A DNA stretch of 64,000 nucleotides. It comes from Pseudoxanthomonas koreensis. Its GTDB lineage: Bacteria > Pseudomonadota > Gammaproteobacteria > Xanthomonadales > Xanthomonadaceae. Of the stretch, positions 47,058-55,551 are shown in pieces (within the stretch, counting starts at the first letter, position 1; each line of letters opens with the position of its first letter). Below the pieces are notes generated by a model that had not been told where the DNA came from, did not search any database, and saw only the letters and a list, made by a program, of their open reading frames with translations. The DNA lies in assembly GCF_010093225.1 (NCBI RefSeq), contig NZ_PDWM01000002.1, forward strand, positions 1 through 64,000, in the 5' to 3' direction. A program made the position numbers and the translations under genes.

Positions 47058-48290
47058 GTGGAGCCGGTCGTGTTTCCTGATGTCCCCCTCGAAGAATCCC
47101 TCGCCCTGATCGGCCGCGGCGCCGACGAGGTCCTCAAGCGCGAGGAGCTGGAGGCGCGACTGAAGGCCGGCCGCCCGCTGCGGATCAAGGCCGGTTTCGA
47201 CCCGACTGCGCCGGACCTGCACGTCGGCCACACGGTGCTGCTGAACAAGATGCGCCAGTTCCAGGACCTCGGGCACCAGGTGATCTTCCTGATCGGCGAC
47301 TTCACCGGGATGATCGGCGACCCGACCGGCAAGAACGCCACGCGCAAGCCGCTGACCCGCGAGGACGTGCTGGCCAACGCCCGCACCTACGAGGAACAGG
47401 TGTTCAAGGTGCTCGACCGCGAGCGCACCGAGGTGCGCTTCAACAGCGAGTGGTTCGGGCAGATGGCCGCGGCCGACATGATCCGCCTGGCCGGCCAGCA
47501 CACCGTGGCGCGCATGCTCGAGCGCGACGACTTCGCCAAGCGCTACGCGGCGCAGCAGTCGATCGCGATCCACGAGTTCCTCTATCCGCTGGTGCAGGGC
47601 TACGACTCGGTGGCGCTGAAGGCCGACGTGGAGCTGGGCGGCACCGACCAGAAGTTCAACCTGCTGATGGGCCGCGGCCTGCAGGAGCACTACGGGCAGG
47701 CGCCGCAGATCGTGCTGACCATGCCACTGCTGGAAGGCCTGGATGGCGTCAACAAGATGAGCAAGTCGCTGGGCAACTACATCGGCATCAGCGAGCCGGC
47801 GATCGACATCGTGACCAAGGCGATGAAGATCGGCGACGAACTGACCTGGCGCTGGATCGACCTGCTCAGCTTCGACATCTCCGTGGCCGAGGCGGCGAAG
47901 CTGAAGGCCGAGGTCGCTGCGGGCGCGCTCAATCCGCGCGAGGTGAAGCTGCGCCTGGCGCGCGAGCTGGCCACGCGCTTCCACGACGCGGCCGCGGCCG
48001 AGCAGGCGATCGCCGGCTGGCATGCGGTGGTCACCGGCCAGGGCGACACGTCCACGCTGCCGCTGCAGGACGTGGCGGTGCCGGGCGAGGGCATCCGCAT
48101 CGCGGCGCTGCTCACCGCCGCCGGGATCACGCCATCCAACTCCGAGGCCAACCGCAAGCTCAAGGAGCGCGCGGTGAAGGTCGACGGCACGGTGGTCGAG
48201 GACGCGATGCTGACGTTCGCCCCCGGCTTCGAGGGCGTGATCCAGGTAGGCAAGCGCAACTTCGCACGGGTGCGCCTGGTCGCCGGCTGA
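47058..48290 (+). CDS. tyrS: Tyrosyl-tRNA synthetase
   Basis: The 410-aa class I enzyme charges tRNA-Tyr. The HIGH motif is HVGHTV in [21 protein letters not shown] is [27 protein letters not shown] is the tyrosine-binding strand. The C-terminal S4-like RNA-binding domain ends [17 protein letters not shown]. The sequence type is TyrZ-like. It starts at GTG 47058 without a clear Shine-Dalgarno sequence. Confidence 0.95.
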   Translation: MEPVVFPDVPLEESLALIGRGADEVLKREELEARLKAGRPLRIKAGFDPTAPDLHVGHTVLLNKMRQFQDLGHQVIFLIGDFTGMIGDPTGKNATRKPLTREDVLANARTYEEQVFKVLDRERTEVRFNSEWFGQMAAADMIRLAGQHTVARMLERDDFAKRYAAQQSIAIHEFLYPLVQGYDSVALKADVELGGTDQKFNLLMGRGLQEHYGQAPQIVLTMPLLEGLDGVNKMSKSLGNYIGISEPAIDIVTKAMKIGDELTWRWIDLLSFDISVAEAAKLKAEVAAGALNPREVKLRLARELATRFHDAAAAEQAIAGWHAVVTGQGDTSTLPLQDVAVPGEGIRIAALLTAAGITPSNSEANRKLKERAVKVDGTVVEDAMLTFAPGFEGVIQVGKRNFARVRLVAG

Positions 48291-48360
48291 GCGGTTCTTG
48301 GGTTGTCTTTTCTGCAATAGAGCGTAAAGGCAACTGCAACTGCAAAGGCATTGGCGCGCT

Positions 48361-48509
48361 GGCTTCGGATGGAGTCCGCCGTTGCAGAGGGATATGGCCC
48401 ACCCTTCGGGACGACATCCTGTCTTTACTCAGGGCCGTGGCACATTCCTGTGCCACTTGGTCCATATCCCTCTGCAACGACCGCCTTCGGGAACTTCAAG
48501 GCTTGTGCC
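48361..48509 (+). repeat. 149-bp structured repeat, copy C1
   Basis: It starts ggcttcggatggagtccgcc, has a long stem ttgcagagggatatgg / ccatatccctctgcaa, and an inner perfect hairpin gtggcaca-ttcc-tgtgccac. It lies 70 bp downstream of tyrS in the sense orientation. Copies C2 (48759-48907, opposite strand) and C3 (62717-62865) have the same length. The 665-bp gap between tyrS and the next gene holds only repeats. Confidence 0.85.
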
Positions 48510-48565
48510 TTCGAATACATGCCGGAAAGCCTCTGCCGGATCACACAACGCGGTTCTGCGCTTCC

Positions 48566-48704
48566 TGTAGGAGCCCACTTCAGGGGGCGACCCGGCGAAG
48601 CAGGAAGGCGCGACGCCATGCCAAGCATGGTTTCCGGAGCGGGTGCGTTGAACGCAGACTGCGTTCCGGCGCCGTCGGGTCGCCCCCTGAAGTGGGCTCC
48701 TACA
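48566..48704. repeat. GTAG-type palindromic repeat pair
   Basis: 28-bp arms at 48566-48593 and 48677-48704 (TGTAGGAGCCCACTTCAGGG... and complement) match perfectly. It lies between the inverted copies C1 and C2 of the 149-bp element. Confidence 0.88.
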
Positions 48705-48758
48705 AGAAGCAGAAGCCGACTCGATCGGAAACGGGGTTTGCTTTTTTCCGAACCGTAC

Positions 48759-48907
48759 GGCGCGAACCCCAACGTGCCTGAAGGCCGTCGGCGCATGGGG
48801 GTATGGCCCAAGTGGCACAGGGATGTGCCACGGCCCTGAGTAAAGACAGGATGTCGTCCCGAAGGGTGGGCCATGCCCCCATGCGCCGGCGGACTCCCTC
48901 CGGAGCC
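48759..48907 (-). repeat. 149-bp structured repeat, copy C2
   Basis: It is the inverted copy of C1. Read on the minus strand: ggctccggagggagtccgcc, stem gcgcatggggg / cccccatgcgc, hairpin gtggcaca-tccc-tgtgccac. It begins 49 bp downstream of the stop of the diguanylate cyclase gene, in sense with it. Stem bases differ from C1 and C3 on both sides so that pairing is kept. Confidence 0.85.
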
Positions 48908-48955
48908 GACGCCACTCACCGCAGTTGCTCCCGCTTTGAGCCCAAAGCCCAAAGC

Positions 48956-50107
48956 TCAGAGCGTATGCGTCACCACGCAGTCGCGGCCGGCACGCTTGGC
49001 GGTGTACAGCGCCTCGTCGGCACCGCGCATCAGCATCGACAGCGGCACCTGGCGGTTGGACAGCGCCACGCCCAGGCTGGCGGTGATCCGTACCGGCGGC
49101 GCCGGTGCGTCCAGGCGCATCGTCGCCAGCGCGGTGCGGATGCGTTCGGCCAGGTGCTGCGCGTTGCGCGCCTCCGGGCCGGTGACCACGATGACGAATT
49201 CCTCGCCGCCGGTGCGCGCGAACACATCGTGCTCGCGCGTCTGCGCCCGGATCGTGTCGCTGAGCTTCTGCAGGACCAGGTCGCCGATGTCGTGGCCGTA
49301 GCGGTCGTTGACCCGCTTGAAATGGTCCAGGTCCAGCGCGATCACCGCCAGGTGGCTGTCGCGGGTGAGCTTCTCCAGCTCCGGATCCAGCCGCGCGAAC
49401 AGCCCGCGGCGGTTTAGCGTGCCGGTGAGCGGGTCGAGCATCGCCGTCTGCCGCAGCGACTCGGCGGCGCGGAAGCTGGTCAGCATCAGCATGCAGAAGT
49501 TGATCAGGTACCAGGTCGACAGGTCGACGTTGATCCAGGCGTCGTTGGGGCCGTACTGGCCGGTGAGCGCCTGCAGCAGGTCGCGGCCGTAGAGGTAGGC
49601 GATGACCGCGCCGCCGAGCATCACCAGCCGCGCCGGTACCCGCAGCGGCGGCACGTCCAGCTGGCGGAACTGCCAGAACATCACCCCGAGCATCGCCAGT
49701 TCGGCCAGGCTCATCGCCGCGCCCTGGCCGTCGATCGCATCGCCGGCCAGCCAGGCCAGCAGCGACAGCGCGGCGAACGCCGGCACCAGCGCCCACTCGA
49801 TCCGGGTCAGCGGGCGCTGCTGCACGAACTTGATGATCGAGCCGGTGAGCACGGCCAGGCCGGCGCAGGCCAGCATCCCGCCGAGCGCGGCCACCACCAC
49901 CGTCGCCGTCTCCGAACCGGCGCGCTCGAGCTGCTGGGCGGTGCCGTCGAGCATCGCCGCGCCCAGCGAATAGAGGAAATGGCCCACGCCCCAAGAGCCG
50001 ATCCCGCGCACCCCGCGCGCGACCCGCGACACGTACAGGAACAGTCCCAGCAGGATCAGTGCCAGCGCACAGTCGGTCAGCAGGAGATTGTAGAAATCGG
50101 TGGTCAT
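48956..50107 (-). CDS. Membrane-bound diguanylate cyclase (GGDEF)
   Basis: The 383-aa product: the first 215 residues hold about six to seven transmembrane helices (DCALALILLGLFLYV; VVAALGGMLACAGLAVLTG; WYLINFCMLMLTSF). A GGDEF domain follows: MLDPLTGTLNRRGLF, DLDHFKRVNDRYGHDIGD and FARTGGEEFVIVV, the GGEEF variant being catalytically competent. REHD, five residues before GGEEF, is a proper RxxD inhibitory site, so product inhibition by c-di-GMP is likely, unlike the cNMP-linked cyclase at 10.5 kb. The sensed signal is unknown. Confidence 0.92.
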   Translation of the reverse strand: MTTDFYNLLLTDCALALILLGLFLYVSRVARGVRGIGSWGVGHFLYSLGAAMLDGTAQQLERAGSETATVVVAALGGMLACAGLAVLTGSIIKFVQQRPLTRIEWALVPAFAALSLLAWLAGDAIDGQGAAMSLAELAMLGVMFWQFRQLDVPPLRVPARLVMLGGAVIAYLYGRDLLQALTGQYGPNDAWINVDLSTWYLINFCMLMLTSFRAAESLRQTAMLDPLTGTLNRRGLFARLDPELEKLTRDSHLAVIALDLDHFKRVNDRYGHDIGDLVLQKLSDTIRAQTREHDVFARTGGEEFVIVVTGPEARNAQHLAERIRTALATMRLDAPAPPVRITASLGVALSNRQVPLSMLMRGADEALYTAKRAGRDCVVTHTL

Positions 50108-50405
50108 CCGCCCCCCCGGAAGGCACTACCGTCACCCGGACTATGCGGCATCGACGCCGATGGTTTCCATCCCGGCGCAACCGGCCGCCCTCGTTGACCA
50201 CCGCTGGCCCCGGCGGCGCGCTGGACGCTGTGGGCGCTGGCCGGCTCCAGCGCGATCCGGGGCGGGGTGCGCCACGCGATGCCGCTGCTGGTGGCGCTGG
50301 CAGCCTAGCCGTGGCAGCCGGGCAAGCCCGGGTCTACGGGGCCGGGCAGCCGTGCAAACGCGGCGCCACGGGGCCGGCGTTGCCCCCGGCCACCGCGAAT
50401 CGTAG

Positions 50406-50423
50406 AGCGGGGCTCGCCCCGCT
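50406..50423. repeat. GCGGGGC hairpin repeat in the gap before putA's end
   Basis: agcggggctcgccccgct is preceded by GT on the strand shown. A related variant ccgggcaagcccgg lies at 50319-50332. The 334-bp gap 50108-50441 holds these hairpins and the upstream region of the diguanylate cyclase; I see no gene. Confidence 0.7.
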
Positions 50424-50441
50424 GCCCTCCCTTCCGCGCCG

Positions 50442-53400
50442 TCAGTCGCCCAGCGTCAGCAGCGACGCGTTGCCACCGGCGGCGGTGGTGTTGACCGTCA
50501 CCGTCTTCTCGGTGGCGAAGCGCGGCAGGTAGTGCGGGCCACCGGCCTTGGGGCCGGTGCCGGACAGGCCCTGGCCGCCGAACGGCTGCACGCCCACCAC
50601 CGCGCCGATCTGGTTGCGGTTGACGTAGACGTTGCCGACCCGCGCCCGCGAGGCGATCCGCTCCACGCTCTCGTCGATCCGCGAGTGCACGCCCAGGGTC
50701 AGGCCGTAGCCGGTGGCGTTGATCTGGTCGATCACCGCGTCGAGCTGGTCGGCCTTCCAGCGGACCACGTGCAGGACCGGGCCGAACACCTCGCGCTGCA
50801 ACTGCGACAGCGACTGCAGTTCGTAGGCGCGCGGGGCGAAGAAGGTGCCCGGCGCCAGGTCGGCGGGCATCGGCACGGTGGCGATGTGGCGCGCCTCGCG
50901 GTCCATGCGCTGCGCGTGCGCGTCGAGCACGTCCAGGGCATCGGTGTCGATCACCGGGCCGACGTCGGTGGCCAGCGCGCCGGGGTCGCCGACCTTCAGC
51001 TCGGCCATGGCCCCGGCGAGCATGGCCGTCACCTTGTCGGCGATGTCGTCCTGCACGAACAGCACGCGCGCGGCCGAGCAGCGCGGGCCGGCGGAGGTGA
51101 AGGCCGAGCCGATCGCATCCTTGACCAGCTGCTCGGGCAGTGCCGAGGAGTCGGCGATCAGCGCGTTCTGGCCGCCGGTTTCGGCGATCAGCACCGCGAT
51201 CGGCGCGTTCTCGCGCGCGGCCAGGGCGCGGTTGATCGCGCGCGCGGTCTCGGTCGAGCCGGTGAAGGCCACGCCGGCCACGCGCGCGTCGGAAGTCAGC
51301 GCCGCGCCGACAGTGGCGCCGTCGCCGGGCACGAACTGCAGCACTTCGGCCGGGACGCCCGCCTCGTGCATCAGCTTCACCGCGGCGTGGGCGACCAGGC
51401 CGGTCTGCTCGGCCGGCTTGGCGATCACGCTGTTGCCGGCGGCCAGCGCCGCGCAGACCTGGCCCAGGAAGATCGCCAGCGGGAAGTTCCACGGGCTGAT
51501 GCAGACGAACACGCCGCGGCCGTGCAGCTGCAGCGCGTTCGATTCGCCGGTCGGGCCGGGCAGCTGCTCCGGGGCGCCGACCTGGCGGCGCGCCTGGGCG
51601 GCGTAGTAGCGCAGGAAGTCGACCGCCTCGCGCACCTCGGCGACCGAGTCGGGCAGGGTCTTGCCGGCCTCGCGCACGCACATGGCCATGAATTCCGGCA
51701 TGCGCTGCTCGAGCAGGTCGGCGGCGTGCTCCAGGATCGCGGCGCGGCTGGCGGCCGGGGTGCGGTCCCAGGCCGGCTGCGCGGCCACGGCATTGGCCAG
51801 TGCGCGCTGCACGGTGGCGGCATCCGCCGGCTGCCAGTGGCCGACGACCTGGCGGCGGTCGGCCGGGCTGGTCACCGCCACGGCCTCGCCCGCCGGCACC
51901 GCGCCGGGCACCAGCGGCGCGGCGCGCCAGGGGCCGGCGTGGGCATTGAGCTGCGCGGCCAGGGCCTGCAGTGCGTTGTCGTCGGCGAGATTGGCGCCCA
52001 TGGAATTGTTCCTGTCGAAGCCTTGCACGGTGTGGTTTGAGTAGAGCTCGCGCGGCAGCGGGATGCGCGGGTGCGGGATCGAATCGAAGCCGGCCACCGC
52101 GGCGACCGGGTCCTGGATCAGGTCCGCCACCGGCACGTCCTCGTCGGTGATGCGGTTGACGAAGCTGGAATTGGCGCCGTTCTCGAGCAGGCGGCGCACC
52201 AGGTACGGCAGCAGATCCTCGTGGCTGCCCACCGGCGCGTAGACCCGGCAGGGCACGCCGAGGCGGTTCGCGGGCACCACTTCGGCGTAGAGGTCGTCGC
52301 CCATGCCGTGCAGCTTCTGGTGCTCGTACGGGCGGTCCTTGGCCAGCGCGCGGATCGCGGCGATGGTCTGCGCGTTGTGGGTGGCGAACATCGGGTAGAT
52401 CGCGTCGCCGTAACCGAACATCTTCTTCGCCGTAGCCAGGTAGGACACGTCGGTATTCTGCTTGCGGGTGAACACCGGGTAGCCGGGCAGGCCCTCGACC
52501 TGGGCGCGCTTGATCTCCGCGTCCCAGTACGCGCCCTTGACCAGGCGCACCGGGATGCGGCGGCCGACGCGGCGGGCCAGGCCGGCGAGGAAATCGATCA
52601 CCGCCGGTGCGCGCTTCTGGTAGGCCTGCACGGCCAGGCCGTAGCCCTCCCAGCCATCGAGCGAGGGATCGGAGTAGGTCGCCTCGATGATGTCCAGCGA
52701 CAGCTCCAGGCGCTCGCTCTCCTCGGCATCGACGGTGTAGCCGATGCCGTAGGACTTCGCCAGCTGCGCCAGTTCCAGCACCGCCGGGGCTAGCTCGGCC
52801 AGCACCCGCTCGCGCTTGGCGTGCTCGTAGCGCGGGAACAGCGCCGAGAGCTTGATCGAGATGCTCGGCGCGGCGAACACATCGGTTCCCTTGAAGCTGC
52901 CGCTGCGCCCGATCGAGTGGATCGCGTCGCGGTAGGCCTGCAGGTAGCGCTGCGCGTCCTTCATCGTCAGCGCGCCTTCGCCGAGCATGTCGAAGGAATA
53001 GCGGTAGCCAGCGTTGTCGCCCTTCTTCGAGCGCGACAGCGCCTCGGCGATGGTGCGGCCCATGACGAACTGGTGGCCCATGATCCGCATCGCCTGGCGC
53101 ACGGCCAGGCGCACCACCGGCTCGCCGACCCGGCCGACCAGGCGCTTGAACGCGCCGGGCACGTCGTGGCGGGTGAGGTCGTTGAGGTTGACCAGCTTGC
53201 CGGTGAGCATCAGCCCCCAGGTCGAGGCGTTGACCAGCACCGACTCGCTCTGGCCCAGGTGCTTCTCCCAGTCGGCGTCGCCGAGCTTGTCGCGGATCAG
53301 CTTGTCGGCGGTCTGCTGGTCGGGGATGCGCAGCAGTGCTTCGGCCACGCACATCAGCAGCACGCCTTCCTCGCTGCCCAGGTCGTACTGGCGCATGAAC

Positions 53401-53672
53401 GCTTCGATCGCGCCCTGGTCCTGGGCGCGGGTGCGCACCCGGAGTACCAGGTCGGCCGCCAGGGCGTCGATCTCGGCCTGCGCGGCCGGTTCCTGCCGCG
53501 CCTGCAGCAGCAGCCCGCGCACGTGCGCGGTTTCGTCTTCCAGCCAGGCGGCGGTGATCGCGGCGCGCGCCGGCGCGGCGTCGGTCGGCGCGGGGGCCAC
53601 CACGATCGCGGGCGCCGTGGCGGGGCGGGGCGGGCCGGAAGTTCCGGCGTCGGGAACGGGCGTGGAATGCAT
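50442..53672 (-). CDS. putA: Bifunctional proline dehydrogenase/glutamate-semialdehyde dehydrogenase
   Basis: The 1076-aa inner-face enzyme oxidises proline to glutamate. The FAD-dependent proline dehydrogenase barrel is at about 150-470 (PSISIKLSALFPRYEHAKRE, VRLVKGAYWDAEIKRAQVEG). The NAD-dependent ALDH half is at 560-1050 (CISPWNFPLAIFLGQ, LIAETGGQNALIADSS with the Glu, SAGPRCSAARVLFV with the catalytic Cys). It lacks the N-terminal ribbon-helix-helix DNA-binding domain of E. coli PutA, so it is an enzyme only. ATG 53672 starts with a Pro/Ala-rich leader. Confidence 0.95.
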   Translation of the reverse strand: MHSTPVPDAGTSGPPRPATAPAIVVAPAPTDAAPARAAITAAWLEDETAHVRGLLLQARQEPAAQAEIDALAADLVLRVRTRAQDQGAIEAFMRQYDLGSEEGVLLMCVAEALLRIPDQQTADKLIRDKLGDADWEKHLGQSESVLVNASTWGLMLTGKLVNLNDLTRHDVPGAFKRLVGRVGEPVVRLAVRQAMRIMGHQFVMGRTIAEALSRSKKGDNAGYRYSFDMLGEGALTMKDAQRYLQAYRDAIHSIGRSGSFKGTDVFAAPSISIKLSALFPRYEHAKRERVLAELAPAVLELAQLAKSYGIGYTVDAEESERLELSLDIIEATYSDPSLDGWEGYGLAVQAYQKRAPAVIDFLAGLARRVGRRIPVRLVKGAYWDAEIKRAQVEGLPGYPVFTRKQNTDVSYLATAKKMFGYGDAIYPMFATHNAQTIAAIRALAKDRPYEHQKLHGMGDDLYAEVVPANRLGVPCRVYAPVGSHEDLLPYLVRRLLENGANSSFVNRITDEDVPVADLIQDPVAAVAGFDSIPHPRIPLPRELYSNHTVQGFDRNNSMGANLADDNALQALAAQLNAHAGPWRAAPLVPGAVPAGEAVAVTSPADRRQVVGHWQPADAATVQRALANAVAAQPAWDRTPAASRAAILEHAADLLEQRMPEFMAMCVREAGKTLPDSVAEVREAVDFLRYYAAQARRQVGAPEQLPGPTGESNALQLHGRGVFVCISPWNFPLAIFLGQVCAALAAGNSVIAKPAEQTGLVAHAAVKLMHEAGVPAEVLQFVPGDGATVGAALTSDARVAGVAFTGSTETARAINRALAARENAPIAVLIAETGGQNALIADSSALPEQLVKDAIGSAFTSAGPRCSAARVLFVQDDIADKVTAMLAGAMAELKVGDPGALATDVGPVIDTDALDVLDAHAQRMDREARHIATVPMPADLAPGTFFAPRAYELQSLSQLQREVFGPVLHVVRWKADQLDAVIDQINATGYGLTLGVHSRIDESVERIASRARVGNVYVNRNQIGAVVGVQPFGGQGLSGTGPKAGGPHYLPRFATEKTVTVNTTAAGGNASLLTLGD

Positions 53673-53697
53673 GGTGTGGCTCGGTGGAGTTTCGGGG

Positions 53698-53739
53698 CGA
53701 ACGGGCGCCCGGCTTGGCGCGTTCCGTCGCGCCCGTTCG
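53698..53739. repeat. Inverted repeat upstream of putA
   Basis: Arms cgaacgggcg (53698-53707) and cgcccgttcg (53730-53739) lie 26-67 bp upstream of putA and might be an operator. The remainder of the 382-bp gap 53673-54054 is very GC-rich. It should contain promoters for putA and the DUF2244 gene, but none is clear. Confidence 0.35.
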
Positions 53740-54054
53740 TGGACGGCCCGGCCCCCGTGGGGACGGCCGCCAACAGCCCGCCATCATCGCTTCCCGGGGC
53801 GGGGGCTGGCTTGACGGATTTCGGCACCGCCGCCGCGGCCGGCGGCACAAACGCCGGCCAGGCCGGTCCCGCGTCCGGGCCGGGCGCCGCCGCCGGGGCG
53901 GCGTGGCCTGCCGGCGGTACCCCCAAGTATGGCGGCCCGGCCGGGCCGGCCCGCGATTCCGGGCGCGCCGGGCAAGCCCGTTCGGGTTGCCGCCGCGCGG
54001 TCCCGCGCTTACCATCTTCAGGGTTTCCGCAGGCGGCAAGCGGCGGTCGGCGAC

Positions 54055-54537
54055 ATGATCGAGGTGGTTCAGGCAGGGTCCGGCGAGGCCGGCGCGCAGC
54101 TGCGGTTGCGCCCGCCACGGGCCCTGACGGCCTCCCAGTTCAGGGCGCTGTTCGCCGGGCTGGCGGGGGCGATGTGGCTGGCGGCCGGGCTTGGCTGGCT
54201 GGCCGGCAACGTCTTCGCCCCGGCCTTCGCCCTGCTGCACAGCGCGGGGGTCGCGCTGGCGCTGCGCTGGCTGTGGCGCAGCGGGGAACGCGGCGAGGAG
54301 ATCGCCATCGGTCCGTCGGCGGTGGAAGTCCGCCGTGGGGCCGAAGCCGTGTTCAGCGCCCATCCGCACTGGGTGCGGATGCGGGTGGAAGGGGACGACG
54401 GCAGGGTCACGCTGTCGTCCAGCGGCAGGCGGGTGGAGGTGGGCGCTTTCCTGGGCCCGGCCGAACGCTCGCAGCTGGCGAGGTGTTTGAAGGAATTCCT
54501 GGCGGCCGCCACCGAAGGCGACGGCCGCAACCGATGA
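54055..54537 (+). CDS. DUF2244-family membrane protein at head of cox locus
   Basis: The 160-aa product has two close helices (FAGLAGAMWLAAGLGWLAG, FAPAFALLHSAGVALALRWLW) and a C-terminal cytoplasmic-type beta domain (EEIAIGPSAVEVRRGAEAVF, HWVRMRVEGDDGRVTLSSSG). This is the DUF2244 layout, a family often encoded next to cytochrome oxidase genes. It lies 19 bp upstream of coxB and is probably in the same transcript; an assembly role is inferred from position only. Confidence 0.8.
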   Translation: MIEVVQAGSGEAGAQLRLRPPRALTASQFRALFAGLAGAMWLAAGLGWLAGNVFAPAFALLHSAGVALALRWLWRSGERGEEIAIGPSAVEVRRGAEAVFSAHPHWVRMRVEGDDGRVTLSSSGRRVEVGAFLGPAERSQLARCLKEFLAAATEGDGRNR

Positions 54538-54556
54538 CGCAACCAGGGTCTAGGCA

Positions 54557-55489
54557 ATGATGCAAGCGAAGGGATGGTGGAAGCGGGGTGTGGCGGCGGC
54601 CGCGATGCTGGCGGCGACGGCGCAGGCCTGGGCCCAGTCGGCGGATCCGCACCGCTGGCAGCTCAACATGGGGCGTGGCGTCACCGCTTCCTCGCAGAAC
54701 GCCTATGAAGCGCACATGATCGTGCTCTGGGTGTGCGTGGTCATCGGCGTGATCGTGTTCGGCGCGATGGCCTATGCCATGTTCAAGTTCCGCCGCTCCA
54801 AGGGCGCAGTCGCGGCGCAGTTCAGCCACAACACCACCGCCGAGATCATCTGGACGGTGATCCCGGTGGTTCTGCTGGTCGCCATGGCGTGGCCGGCCAC
54901 GGCCAAGCTGATCGCCATGTACGACACCCGCGACGCGGCCATGACGGTCAAGGTCACCGGCTACCAGTGGATGTGGAAGTACGAGTACCTGGGCGAGGGC
55001 GTGGAGTTCACCAGCCGCCTGGACCGCGAGTCCGACCGTATCCGCCAGAGCGGCGAACAGCCCAGCCACGAGGCCAACCCGCACTACCTGCTGGACGTGG
55101 ACAACCGCCTGGTGCTGCCGGTGGACACCAAGGTCCGCTTCGTCATCACCGCCGACGACGTCATCCACGCCTGGTGGGTGCCGGCGCTGGGCTGGAAGCA
55201 GGACGCGATCCCGGGCCTGATCAACGAGGCCTGGACCGAGATCAGGACCCCCGGCGTGTACCGCGGCCAGTGCGCCGAGCTGTGTGGCAAGGACCACGGC
55301 TTCATGCCGATCGTGGTCGAGGCGGTGTCGAAGGAGGAGTTCGCGCAGTGGCTGGCGGCGAAGAAGCCGGCCGCGGCCGCCGAGCCTGCCCCCGCCGATG
55401 CCGCTCCTGTCGACGCCGATTCCGCCGCGCCGGTCGATGAAGCGGCCCCGCAGGCCGCCGCCCCCGACGCCGGTGCCGCGCAGGGCTGA
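54557..55489 (+). CDS. coxB: Cytochrome c oxidase subunit II
   Basis: The 310-aa product has a signal peptide (MLAATAQAWA) and two transmembrane helices (VLWVCVVIGVIVFGAMAYAMF; WTVIPVVLLVAMAWPA). A periplasmic cupredoxin domain carries the CuA site: the His in DDVIHAWWVPALG and CAELCGKDHGFM with both Cys, His and Met. No cytochrome c domain is fused; the tail is Ala/Pro/Asp-rich low-complexity sequence. It receives electrons from cytochrome c. First structural gene of the aa3 oxidase operon. Confidence 0.95.
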   Translation: MMQAKGWWKRGVAAAAMLAATAQAWAQSADPHRWQLNMGRGVTASSQNAYEAHMIVLWVCVVIGVIVFGAMAYAMFKFRRSKGAVAAQFSHNTTAEIIWTVIPVVLLVAMAWPATAKLIAMYDTRDAAMTVKVTGYQWMWKYEYLGEGVEFTSRLDRESDRIRQSGEQPSHEANPHYLLDVDNRLVLPVDTKVRFVITADDVIHAWWVPALGWKQDAIPGLINEAWTEIRTPGVYRGQCAELCGKDHGFMPIVVEAVSKEEFAQWLAAKKPAAAAEPAPADAAPVDADSAAPVDEAAPQAAAPDAGAAQG

Positions 55490-55551
55490 CCCGAACACGC
55501 AACGGCCGCGCCGCGGCCGCCACGCATACGCATTCCAGAGGTAGCAACGCC

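Noticed and set aside
48300..48960. Several short frames (for example with CATALSKDRMSSRRVGH) as hypothetical proteins
   Set aside because: They are translations of the repeated 149-bp elements on both strands; similar frames recur at 62.7 kb purely because the DNA repeats.
53673..54054. Several overlapping frames in the putA-DUF2244 gap
   Set aside because: Very GC-rich, Pro/Gly/Arg-rich translations on both strands with no ribosome-binding site or motif; treated as non-coding.
50305..54369. A 1354-codon minus-strand frame over putA
   Set aside because: It is out of frame with putA, Arg/Pro/Gly-rich, and has no domain; putA in its own frame has complete motifs.
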